Source: Chloroflexota bacterium (GTDB taxonomy: Bacteria > Chloroflexota > Anaerolineae > Anaerolineales > UBA4823). From it: a DNA stretch of 6,475 nucleotides. The notes beneath the pieces are model-generated. The model ran no database searches. It was not told the DNA's origin and worked only from the letters and a program-made list of their open reading frames with translations. The stretch is from contig JAUWLJ010000123.1 in assembly GCA_030613705.1 (NCBI GenBank), forward strand, positions 1 to 6,475, in the 5' to 3' direction. How positions within the stretch are numbered: the stretch's first letter is position 1; each line of letters opens with the position of its first letter. The position numbers and the translations under genes were made by a program. This document shows, in pieces, positions 1-6,475 of this stretch.

Positions 1-33
1 CTGACAGCTGCTTGCAGTCAAGATATTTCTGCA
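1..33 (+). other. Possible lipobox and end of a lipoprotein signal peptide
   Basis: Read in frame with the channel gene, the first codons give LTAAC-SQD, with the candidate lipid-modified Cys at bases 13-15. Small residues at -1 and -2 and Ser at +2 fit the loose lipobox pattern, although Thr at -3 is less usual than Leu. A Pro/Thr-rich stretch follows, as is common for linkers after a lipidated Cys. The hydrophobic core and start codon would lie upstream of the window, so this cannot be confirmed here. Confidence 0.5.
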
Positions 34-1317
34 TTGGTGGCCACTGAAACCGCCCCACCAACTCCCGTAACCCAGGTTGAAGTGGGCATTACACCCGGTG
101 ATGGGAGCACAGATGAAGAAATTATCATCACCCCTACTCCCGAGAAAACGGCAACACCCAGCCCACTTCAAAGGTCAATCTCTGATTTCGCCAAATCGAC
201 GGGATTAAACCGGCAGGTGATCTTTGGATTGACTGGTGAGGATTGGATTAATCTTGGGATATCCTTAGTAATCGTCCTGCTTGGCACGATTTTGATTACA
301 AGAATAGTTCATGCTTTGCTGCGCTGGATCACCAGGTTCACCCCGGGTAAGCGAGATGACGAATTTGTTGCGGTAGTCAAAAACCAGATCAACCTTTTCA
401 TCGGCGTTTTGATCTTCGATTTTGCAACTCGGAGACTGCCCTTTATCCCGGTTCACTGGAAAGTGACCTTAAACCAGCTGTATTTCGCATTGTATGTCTT
501 GGCGATAACCCGGATCCTCTGGAAACTCATAGACTTAGTCTTCACCTGGCATCAAGATGATACGGTTCCTGAGGGAGAAGTAGATACCAGCGAATCCCTG
601 AGAATCTTATTTAAGCGCTTGTTATACGGTTTACTTGTGATCATGGCGATAACGGTGATATTAAACGATTTTGGGGTGAATGTCACCATCCTGCTGGCAG
701 TGCTGGTCATTGGAGTAATTGCTTTTTTCCTGGCTGCTCAAGACACCTTAACCGATATGATCTATGGCTTTATCGTCCTGTTTGACCAGCCATTCCGGGT
801 TGGAGACCGCATCGAAATTCAAGAATTAGGAACCTGGGGGGATGTCGTGGAGGTGGGTGCTCGCACAACTCGCATCCGCACCAGGGATAATCGCCTGGTG
901 ATCATGCCTAATTCGCTCATTGGCAAGAACCAGGTGATCAATTATTCCTATCCAGACCCGCATTACCGGGTGCAGACTGAGATCGACATTGAATACGGTT
1001 ACGATCCGGAACGAGTCAGCCAGGTCATTGTAGAAGCGGTTCCGAGAGCGGAGGGCGTGCGTCAAGATAAAGATGTCGATACCTTGTTGATGAAGATTGG
1101 AAAATCGGGTCTCAAGTTTCGTGTCCGCTGGTGGATTGATACTTACAGCGATGCGAATTATGTCTTTGACAGAGTCCACCGGGCACTGTACGCGGCATTT
1201 GAGGAAGCCGGTATCGAGATGTCTCTGGATGCGTATGATCTCAATGTGAGTATGAAAGCTGAAGATACGAATAGTGAAGCTGGTGGAAGTACCAGTATTG
1301 ATGAAGATTCCAACTGA
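1..1317 (+). CDS. MscS-family mechanosensitive ion channel, probable lipoprotein, 5' end outside window
   Basis: A small-conductance mechanosensitive channel of the MscS family, which opens under membrane tension to release solutes. The frame is open from base 1, so the TTG at 34 is probably not the true start. Numbering from that TTG: a Pro/Thr/Glu-rich linker (1-50), then predicted membrane helices at about 71-95, 117-135, 146-170, 193-211 and 217-248. The last is the pore helix and leads into the family signature (FFLAAQDTL at 231-239, then DQPFRVGDRI at 251-260). The beta domain (about 250-300) contains RTRDNRLVIMPNS, and a C-terminal alpha/beta domain (about 310-405) follows. E. coli MscS has 286 residues and three helices, so this is a longer form. 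With N-terminus outside, five helices put the C-terminal domain in the cytoplasm, as the family requires. The tail after 408 is acidic and low in complexity. First of four co-directional genes. Family assignment is firm; the exact start is unknown. Confidence 0.93.
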   Translation: MTAACSQDISALVATETAPPTPVTQVEVGITPGDGSTDEEIIITPTPEKTATPSPLQRSISDFAKSTGLNRQVIFGLTGEDWINLGISLVIVLLGTILITRIVHALLRWITRFTPGKRDDEFVAVVKNQINLFIGVLIFDFATRRLPFIPVHWKVTLNQLYFALYVLAITRILWKLIDLVFTWHQDDTVPEGEVDTSESLRILFKRLLYGLLVIMAITVILNDFGVNVTILLAVLVIGVIAFFLAAQDTLTDMIYGFIVLFDQPFRVGDRIEIQELGTWGDVVEVGARTTRIRTRDNRLVIMPNSLIGKNQVINYSYPDPHYRVQTEIDIEYGYDPERVSQVIVEAVPRAEGVRQDKDVDTLLMKIGKSGLKFRVRWWIDTYSDANYVFDRVHRALYAAFEEAGIEMSLDAYDLNVSMKAEDTNSEAGGSTSIDEDSN

Positions 1318-1354
1318 TCTCTGAAAGCTTACTAATTGATATGTCAATGGAAAT

Positions 1355-1358
1355 GGAG
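1355..1358 (+). promoter_or_regulatory. Weak, distant Shine-Dalgarno for the pseudo-ATPase gene
   Basis: GGAG lies 14 bases before the ATG at 1373, which is longer than optimal spacing. The upstream frame is closed by TGA at 1337-1339, and no ATG, GTG or TTG lies between, so ATG 1373 is the only conventional start that keeps the N-terminus. Translation may be weak or coupled to the preceding gene. Confidence 0.45.
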
Positions 1359-1372
1359 ACAAGATTAATCCG

Positions 1373-4003
1373 ATGAACGAATATCCAGTCTCAAGAGGCG
1401 AATTTCCCGATTGGGTTGTCGGTACGGATGGTTTGACGGATGATGAAGTCAACGCCCGGAGAGCCGCGGTGATAAAGAGGGTTGAGTCACAGGGTCCGAC
1501 GATCAGCGCTCTGGTGCGCAAGTATGTGCTGACGATATTTAATTTAGGTTTGTTTTCTCTGATCGTCCTGCAGCTGCTCTTTCAAAAACCACTGGATGCC
1601 CTGGTCAGCGCGCTGTTGATGATACTTGGTATCTCAATCAACGTTGGGCAGGAGTTGTGGGCCAGGAGGAGGTTAGCCAGTATTGCGGCCGGGCGGAAAG
1701 AAACGGTCACCGTCATTCGAAATGGGAAAGTCAAGGCCATCGATCTCCAACAAATGGTAACCGATGATGTGGTATTAGCAGATCGCGAAGATTTGATCGC
1801 TGCAGATGGAATTGTATTGGATGATGAACATTTTTTGGTTGACGAGTCATTCGTCACTGATAAGACCGCCCCGATAATCAAGGTGAAAGGAGATCGAGTC
1901 TACACCGGGAGCATATGCCTCGATGGCTCCGGCATATACCGCATTGTGACTATGCCGCAGGACAGCCTGGCATTTCATAAGCTGCAGGAAATCGAAAACA
2001 AACCCAGGGATTATTCCCCCTTGCAGCGTCTGATTGATCGCATCCTGCGGGCTCTGATCGTTATCGTGACTTACTTTGGATTGCTCCTGGTGCTTGATTA
2101 CACTCTTGTGGGAGCGAATGTGCTCAACCACTCCAGCATGGCAGCCATGATCTTTGGCCTGGCTCCCAACGGGCTGTTCTTCATGATCATCCTCTCGTAT
2201 ACGATGGGGGTAACCATGATTTCTGGTCGCGGAGCGTTGATCCCCAATATCACTGATATTGAAGCCCTGGCGCAGGTGTCTGTTCTGTGCCTTGGAAAGG
2301 CAAAGTCCTTGACCCATGTCAATATCGATATTGAAACCATCTCTCCTCAGAGCGGAGTGCCTGGCCTTTCCCAAATAGAACTGGAACGGTTGGTTGCAGA
2401 TTGTGCTTTAAACAACAGCTCCCAACACCCGGTTTTCGAGGAGCTTTCAAATGCATTTCCTGGCACGAGACGTTCCACCACCTATGAAATACCTTTTTCT
2501 ATGGAAAATGGGTGGAGCGCAGTGGTATTTACAGACGATCAATCGCAAATGGTACACGTCATCGGCCTGGCAGAAATCCTCGAGCCACACCTTGCTGAAA
2601 GTTATAAGCTGACACCGGAAATCAAGCCAGATAAAGGCAGGTTTAGACATGCCTCGGGATTAATGAGGCGTATCGGCAATATTTTCCAGCGACCCAGGAA
2701 AGCCTCCAGGAAAGTAATATCCATGCTGATGTACGGCAACCAGGTGGAGTTAATCCAGGCTTACGCGCCTGATAATAATTTGCAGTACGACAATCAGGGA
2801 GAACCCTTGATTCCGGAAGGGCTGATCCCCCTGGGAAGAGTCCAGCTCTCTGAAGAAATCCGCCAGGATGCCAAAGAAATGGTCGACTTCTTCTCACAGG
2901 CAGGTGTAGCGATCAAGATCTTATCTGATGAAGATCCACATGAGACGCTCAGATTTGCCGAACACATCGGCATCATCTCTGAAGGCATTAATGAAGAGGA
3001 TGTGATCAGCGGCCAGGAGCTGGCACAACTGGACAAGAATAGCTTCAGCCAAATAGTAAGGACCAAATCATTATTTAGCCAATTGACGAATGAACAAAAA
3101 GGCACGGTGGTGCAAGCTTTACGCGATGAGGGTAAATTTGTCGGTATGCTGGGTTCTTCATTGAACGATCTCATGGCATTAAAGCAGGCTAATATGTGGA
3201 TCACACCTGAAGCCGGCAGCCAGGCAATTCGCCGGTTTGCGAATATTGTCCTGCTGAAGAATTCCCTGGCCACATTGCGCTTCGTCTTCAGAGAAGGTGA
3301 ACGGATAATCAATGGATTGAGCGATGTTTTCCGGGTATATCTCACTCAAATCTTCTATTTTGCGATCCTGATCGTCACAATCGGAATCCTTGATCTTGGT
3401 TTCCCGCTGAGCGGGAAGCAGAATTCAGCTGTGACCCTGGTGACAGTGCATGTGCCAGCAATGGCCTTATCGATCTTTGCTGTACCTGGAAAGACGCCAA
3501 GGGGCAAATTGGTCGACATGCTGTTTCACTTTATCGTTCCAGCTGGAATTTTGACGAGCATAGCCGGTTTCAGCATATATTTCTACTTCCTGGTCAGCAC
3601 CAACGATCTCACTTATGCACAGCTGGCAATGACCCATGTGCTTGTTTTTTGTGGGGCGTTGACGGTTTTATTTGTGGAACCGCCGCTGCCCATCTTTGCT
3701 GGCGGAGATATTTACCGGGCGAATAAATTGCCGGCAATCGTTGTGATTATCCTGGTGCTGATCTTCTTGATCCTCTCCCCCACCTGGTTGGGGAAAGAAT
3801 TGTTCGATTTACAGCCATTGGCCAGTATCTTGGATTATCTGATTATCTTGGGGACTGCTGCTCTGTTTGGCTTGCTGTTAAAAGCCTTCTGGCGGTTCCG
3901 GGTGTTCGACCGCTACATGAGAATCAACATGGAATCCAACCCAGATAACGTTGAAAACCAGCTTGGGCAGGCTAATAAATCAAACAATCAGGATCATAAG
4001 TGA
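1373..4003 (+). CDS. Catalytically degenerate P-type ATPase-like membrane protein (pseudo-pump)
   Basis: An 876-residue protein with complete P-type ATPase architecture: N-terminal GLTDDEV (20-26), ten predicted membrane helices (about 50-70, 74-95, 225-245, 255-283, 650-675, 685-705, 717-742, 748-771, 786-803, 817-839), an actuator domain (about 110-195), and P and N domains (about 300-640). Flanking residues still align without gaps, but the catalytic ones are changed. The actuator TGES is TDKT (162-165). The phosphorylation motif DKTGT is GKAKS (308-312), so the acceptor Asp is Gly. [ST]GDxP is SDEDP (518-522). TGDGVND is LGSSLND (593-599). PEGLP in helix 4 is PNGLF (265-269). Lys576 and the final Asn-Asp (598-599) remain. 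Overall resemblance is, from memory, to CtpE-like pumps. It should not form the phosphoenzyme or pump ions in the usual way. The frame is uninterrupted, which argues for a retained pseudoenzyme rather than a decaying gene. Its role is unknown; a regulatory or scaffold role beside the channel is inference. Confidence 0.88.
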   Translation: MNEYPVSRGEFPDWVVGTDGLTDDEVNARRAAVIKRVESQGPTISALVRKYVLTIFNLGLFSLIVLQLLFQKPLDALVSALLMILGISINVGQELWARRRLASIAAGRKETVTVIRNGKVKAIDLQQMVTDDVVLADREDLIAADGIVLDDEHFLVDESFVTDKTAPIIKVKGDRVYTGSICLDGSGIYRIVTMPQDSLAFHKLQEIENKPRDYSPLQRLIDRILRALIVIVTYFGLLLVLDYTLVGANVLNHSSMAAMIFGLAPNGLFFMIILSYTMGVTMISGRGALIPNITDIEALAQVSVLCLGKAKSLTHVNIDIETISPQSGVPGLSQIELERLVADCALNNSSQHPVFEELSNAFPGTRRSTTYEIPFSMENGWSAVVFTDDQSQMVHVIGLAEILEPHLAESYKLTPEIKPDKGRFRHASGLMRRIGNIFQRPRKASRKVISMLMYGNQVELIQAYAPDNNLQYDNQGEPLIPEGLIPLGRVQLSEEIRQDAKEMVDFFSQAGVAIKILSDEDPHETLRFAEHIGIISEGINEEDVISGQELAQLDKNSFSQIVRTKSLFSQLTNEQKGTVVQALRDEGKFVGMLGSSLNDLMALKQANMWITPEAGSQAIRRFANIVLLKNSLATLRFVFREGERIINGLSDVFRVYLTQIFYFAILIVTIGILDLGFPLSGKQNSAVTLVTVHVPAMALSIFAVPGKTPRGKLVDMLFHFIVPAGILTSIAGFSIYFYFLVSTNDLTYAQLAMTHVLVFCGALTVLFVEPPLPIFAGGDIYRANKLPAIVVIILVLIFLILSPTWLGKELFDLQPLASILDYLIILGTAALFGLLLKAFWRFRVFDRYMRINMESNPDNVENQLGQANKSNNQDHK

Positions 4004-4021
4004 CAGACCTGAATTGAAATT

Positions 4022-4030
4022 AAAGGAGAG
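4022..4030 (+). promoter_or_regulatory. Strong Shine-Dalgarno for the LPG-synthase-TM-like gene
   Basis: AAAGGAGAG, with GGAG ending eight bases before the ATG at 4037, fixes that start. It sits in a 33-base gap after the preceding stop codon with no hairpin, which supports co-transcription. Confidence 0.8.
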
Positions 4031-4036
4031 TAAATC

Positions 4037-5077
4037 ATGAACGCAAAAGACACCCGGCGGAGAACATGGATCACGGTTCTGGTGATCGCAGCCATTGTGG
4101 TTGTTTTCCTTTTGCTGGTGGATATTGGAGCAGTGATCGACGAACTGCGCAATGCTGACTGGGTTTACCTCGGATTAGCAACTGGCGCATTATTAATCGG
4201 ATACTACATCCAAACATTACGCTGGCGCCATCTCTTGGGAGATATACCACCCACGAACTATACTTTTCACACCATGAATGTATCCACTTTTACCAATTTG
4301 ATGACCTTCATCCCAACCACACCCATTCGCATATTCTTCATGGGTGAAAGGGAAGATGTGTCTATCCCCCAAGCGACCTCCAGTCTTACAATCGCGATTG
4401 TATTTGATTGGGTGATGAAGATCATCGCCATCTTGGGTGCGATCGTATTGTTAGCACCGATTGATTCCAACGCCGGTACGATAGTGGGCTTTATCGGGGT
4501 GATTATCCTGATCTTCGCCGGCCTTCTCTTACTGGTTCACAATCTGGACAAGATCATTGCATGGGCAACCCCCCTTTTGCTGCGCAGGGGTTTCTTAAAG
4601 GAAGAACAGGTTGAAGGTATGTTATCAGGTTTGGCGCAGGGTTTGGAAGAAGTAGGAACAACGAAAAAGGTGGCGGTTATCTTCCTGTACTCTATTGTGT
4701 CCTGGTCATTTTTTATCGGTTTCTATATTCTAGGCTTGCTTGCTTTGAATATCAAACCTTCCGCCGAAGTATTGGTCGCAATGGCCCTAGTTGCAGCCTT
4801 CTTAGTTAATCCCACGGGACCTTACCTCCCAGGGGTTTTCAATGTATTACTTGTCGTTCCCATGGCACTTGTCTCTAATGTCGCTATAGAGGCATTGGTG
4901 GCATATTCGCTCGTAATTTATGCTATCTTGCTCGTGATCTGGCTTCTTTTGGGGGTTTGGGGCATGCGGCAGTACAAGCTGAGCTTGAGCGAATTACGAG
5001 AACGCGCCAGGGAGGGCTACGATCTGATGCGTCAGGCGAAGGAAGTTGGGAATAACGATTCGCCGGAGGCGAATTGA
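4037..5077 (+). CDS. Lysylphosphatidylglycerol synthase transmembrane-domain protein (UPF0104/AglD-like)
   Basis: A 346-residue polytopic membrane protein resembling the flippase-like membrane domain of MprF (LPG_synthase_TM, UPF0104). Family members are thought to move or modify lipid-linked substrates, but most stand-alone members have no assigned substrate. Visible features: a basic N-terminus (TRRR, 6-9) and hydrophobic segments at about 11-30, 43-62, 80-102 (weak), 116-140, 147-167, 211-238, 244-281 and 285-309. LRWRHLL (61-67) follows the second segment, as is typical. FIPTTPIR (91-98) sits where the family usually has a Pro/Gly/Arg-rich loop (LPxRxGE-like) and looks divergent. NPTGPYLPGVFN (258-269) matches the later Pro-Gly motif. 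The last 36 residues form a charged, probably helical cytoplasmic tail. No aminoacyl-transferase domain follows, so it cannot by itself make lysyl-phosphatidylglycerol. It lies between the pseudo-ATPase gene and a phospholipase D-like gene, which suggests work on membrane lipids. Confidence 0.8.
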   Translation: MNAKDTRRRTWITVLVIAAIVVVFLLLVDIGAVIDELRNADWVYLGLATGALLIGYYIQTLRWRHLLGDIPPTNYTFHTMNVSTFTNLMTFIPTTPIRIFFMGEREDVSIPQATSSLTIAIVFDWVMKIIAILGAIVLLAPIDSNAGTIVGFIGVIILIFAGLLLLVHNLDKIIAWATPLLLRRGFLKEEQVEGMLSGLAQGLEEVGTTKKVAVIFLYSIVSWSFFIGFYILGLLALNIKPSAEVLVAMALVAAFLVNPTGPYLPGVFNVLLVVPMALVSNVAIEALVAYSLVIYAILLVIWLLLGVWGMRQYKLSLSELRERAREGYDLMRQAKEVGNNDSPEAN

Positions 5078-5130
5078 TTCAATAGAGAACAACGATTTGC
5101 ACGGAAATACCCAAATATTAGACTAGATTT

Positions 5131-5137
5131 GAAAGGA
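5131..5137 (+). promoter_or_regulatory. Shine-Dalgarno for the phospholipase D-like gene
   Basis: GAAAGGA ends six bases before the ATG at 5144 and decides that start. The 66-base gap upstream has no hairpin with a T-run, so no terminator separates this gene from the one before it. Confidence 0.75.
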
Positions 5138-5143
5138 AAAATC

Positions 5144-6475
5144 ATGCTTACATTAGAAGAATTGAAAAATAAGTGGTTTATTGATGTGACCAAAGAAGGA
5201 GGTTTTCCTCCTCAAACTCGCCATCCAGGAGCGCTGGTAGGTCCTTATACCGATGGCAACTATTTGGAACCTCTGATCGATGGTGCCGCGTTAATGGCCG
5301 AGTTCCATGATCAGCTGGAGATGATGATCAATTCCGAGGATCCCAGCCAGTGGACGCTGTTAATTTCGGCGATGAACATCCAACCGGTGAAGCTTTTAGG
5401 TGAGCAAAACCCGGCCAAAGATGCGATGACAAAAATCCTGGATGCGGCGGAAGCCGGTGTGCATGTCTACTACCTGGGCAGTGGGCACAAGGGTGCGGAT
5501 AAGGTCTCTGCAGATTTCGCCAAGAAATTAATGGTGCACGGCAGCGAAGGAACTGGCGATAAACGCTTTCCTCCCTTCGCCGGTCAGCACCAAAAATTTA
5601 CCGTGGCTCACGGTCCGGACAACACCTGGTTGGCGACGCTCGGATCTGGGGATTTCTTCAAAACCAATTGGGATACACCGGATCATCTGGATGAAAACCC
5701 GAACCGTCCCAAGGGCGCGGGGGCAGTCCATAATGTATCCGTGAAGATTCAAGGACCTGCAATCTATGACATTGCGTTAACCTTTGCCGAACGGTGGAAC
5801 GATGAACCCAGCAGAGATCGCACCGCACCAATAATCACTTCAACTATCCCAACCGATTTCGTTGATACACCCATCCCCCCACAGGGGTCACACTCGGTGC
5901 AGCTGCTGCGCAATTACGGCATTCAATCAAAACCTGGCGAGAGCTACTCCTGGTCAGACGTATCTGAATTCACTATCTGGGCTTCGTATCTCAACGCCAT
6001 CCAGCGCGCTGAACGTTACGTATACATCGAAGATCAATATCTCTACCCGTTCCGTTTCGATCCGGTCATGGAGCACAGTGACGATGATGCTCGTTTTGCA
6101 GATATCTACTTCCAGCTGGGAGAAGCGCTCAAACGTGGGGTGGATGTCATTTTGTTGGTGCCTGGGCGCGATGACGCTTTTTACAAACACTACGAATTTC
6201 AGCACCGCGGCATCGGTGCCGAATATCTGAATCACATCTCCAAAGATCTACCCGGAGCTGGACGGTTCGTGTTCAGTAAACTGCACGTGGGCAAGAAAGA
6301 CCCTGTGGTCCATGCCAAGGTTATGCTGGTGGACGATGAACTGGCGCTGGTGGGAAGCACCAATGTTGCCCTGCGCAGCATGGCGCTCTGTTCGGAGATC
6401 CACATGGCGATCATCGATGAGCAGAACGAATTTGCCCGCGATCTTAGACTGCAGCTTTGGGGTGAGCACATGGGG
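5144..6475 (+). CDS. Phospholipase D superfamily protein with two HKD motifs, 3' end outside window
   Basis: 444 codons are open to the last base with no stop, so the C-terminus is missing. There is no signal peptide (start MLTLEELKNKW), so it is probably cytoplasmic or peripheral on the inner membrane face. The second HKD motif is canonical: H390, K392, D397, then GSTN (404-407). The first is H149, K151 with His156 where Asp is expected, followed by GSGD (167-170). Between them are HNVSVKIQGPAIYD (196-209) with FAERWN (214-219), and YIEDQYL (294-300), which resemble the eukaryote-type PLD signatures (vxGPaxxD, RWN, YIENQYF). The segment SEIHMAI (417-423) and the closing LWGEHMG (438-444) match the end of the PLD catalytic core, so little of that core is likely missing. 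Members hydrolyse or transfer phosphodiester bonds, usually in phospholipids. The substrate here is not determined, but neighbours favour a membrane lipid. Confidence 0.88.
   Translation, partial: MLTLEELKNKWFIDVTKEGGFPPQTRHPGALVGPYTDGNYLEPLIDGAALMAEFHDQLEMMINSEDPSQWTLLISAMNIQPVKLLGEQNPAKDAMTKILDAAEAGVHVYYLGSGHKGADKVSADFAKKLMVHGSEGTGDKRFPPFAGQHQKFTVAHGPDNTWLATLGSGDFFKTNWDTPDHLDENPNRPKGAGAVHNVSVKIQGPAIYDIALTFAERWNDEPSRDRTAPIITSTIPTDFVDTPIPPQGSHSVQLLRNYGIQSKPGESYSWSDVSEFTIWASYLNAIQRAERYVYIEDQYLYPFRFDPVMEHSDDDARFADIYFQLGEALKRGVDVILLVPGRDDAFYKHYEFQHRGIGAEYLNHISKDLPGAGRFVFSKLHVGKKDPVVHAKVMLVDDELALVGSTNVALRSMALCSEIHMAIIDEQNEFARDLRLQLWGEHMG

Noticed and set aside
1335..1348. Short inverted repeat ATTGA-TATG-TCAAT between the first two genes, considered as an operator
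   Set aside because: Arms of only five AT-rich bases, no promoter nearby and no second copy in the other gaps.
826..1521. Minus-strand open frame of 231 codons across the end of the channel gene and the start of the next
   Set aside because: It overlaps two well-supported genes on the opposite strand, has no recognisable domain and contains the antisense of conserved motifs; it is a shadow frame.
1913..1937. 7-bp inverted repeat ATATGCC / GGCATAT with an 11-base loop
   Set aside because: It is inside the actuator domain coding region, of low GC in part and with no further symmetry; it is likely chance.
3401..3417. Perfect 7-bp GC-rich hairpin TTCCCGC-TGA-GCGGGAA
   Set aside because: It lies within the pseudo-ATPase coding sequence (helix 5 to 6 loop) and no T-run follows, so it is not an intrinsic terminator. 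It encodes ordinary residues (FPLSGK) and may be chance.
5097..5124. Possible promoter (TTGCAC, 16 bases, TAGACT) before the phospholipase D-like gene
   Set aside because: Only three of six and four of six matches to the consensus boxes, which is expected by chance in an AT-rich gap.
5862..6230. Plus-strand open frame of 122 codons inside the phospholipase D-like gene
   Set aside because: It is out of frame with the clear PLD reading frame, is rich in Ser/Thr with no recognisable domain, and no ribosome binding site was identified for it.

Overview
The window is a compact run of four genes, all on the + strand, with gaps of only 33 to 66 bases and no recognisable terminator between them. It is most simply read as part of one operon. 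The first gene is cut by the left edge and the last by the right edge. All four products are membrane proteins or act on membrane lipids.

Layout: (1) 1-1317, an MscS-type mechanosensitive channel with five predicted membrane helices, whose open frame continues to base 1 and shows a lipobox-like Cys followed by a Pro/Thr-rich linker. (2) 1373-4003, an 876-residue protein with the full architecture of a P-type cation ATPase (closest, from memory, to the CtpE-like branch) but with essentially every catalytic motif changed, including loss of the phosphorylated aspartate. (3) 4037-5077, a stand-alone integral membrane protein of the lysylphosphatidylglycerol-synthase transmembrane family (UPF0104/AglD-like). 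(4) 5144-6475, a phospholipase D superfamily protein of the two-HKD, eukaryote-like type; its stop lies beyond the window.

Organism: a bacterium with moderate GC and clear Shine-Dalgarno sites (AAAGGAG type). The TPTP-like linker after a lipobox and the gene types resemble Chloroflexota, perhaps Anaerolineae. This is an impression from family resemblance, not a demonstrated placement.

How the genes may work together (inference): a tension-gated channel, a catalytically dead pump-like scaffold, a lipid-transfer or flippase-like membrane protein and a phospholipase D-like enzyme would fit a module that senses or repairs the envelope. The most notable item is the intact pseudo-P-type ATPase. 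No RNA genes, CRISPR arrays, mobile elements or long repeats were seen, and no non-coding stretch exceeds about 66 bases.
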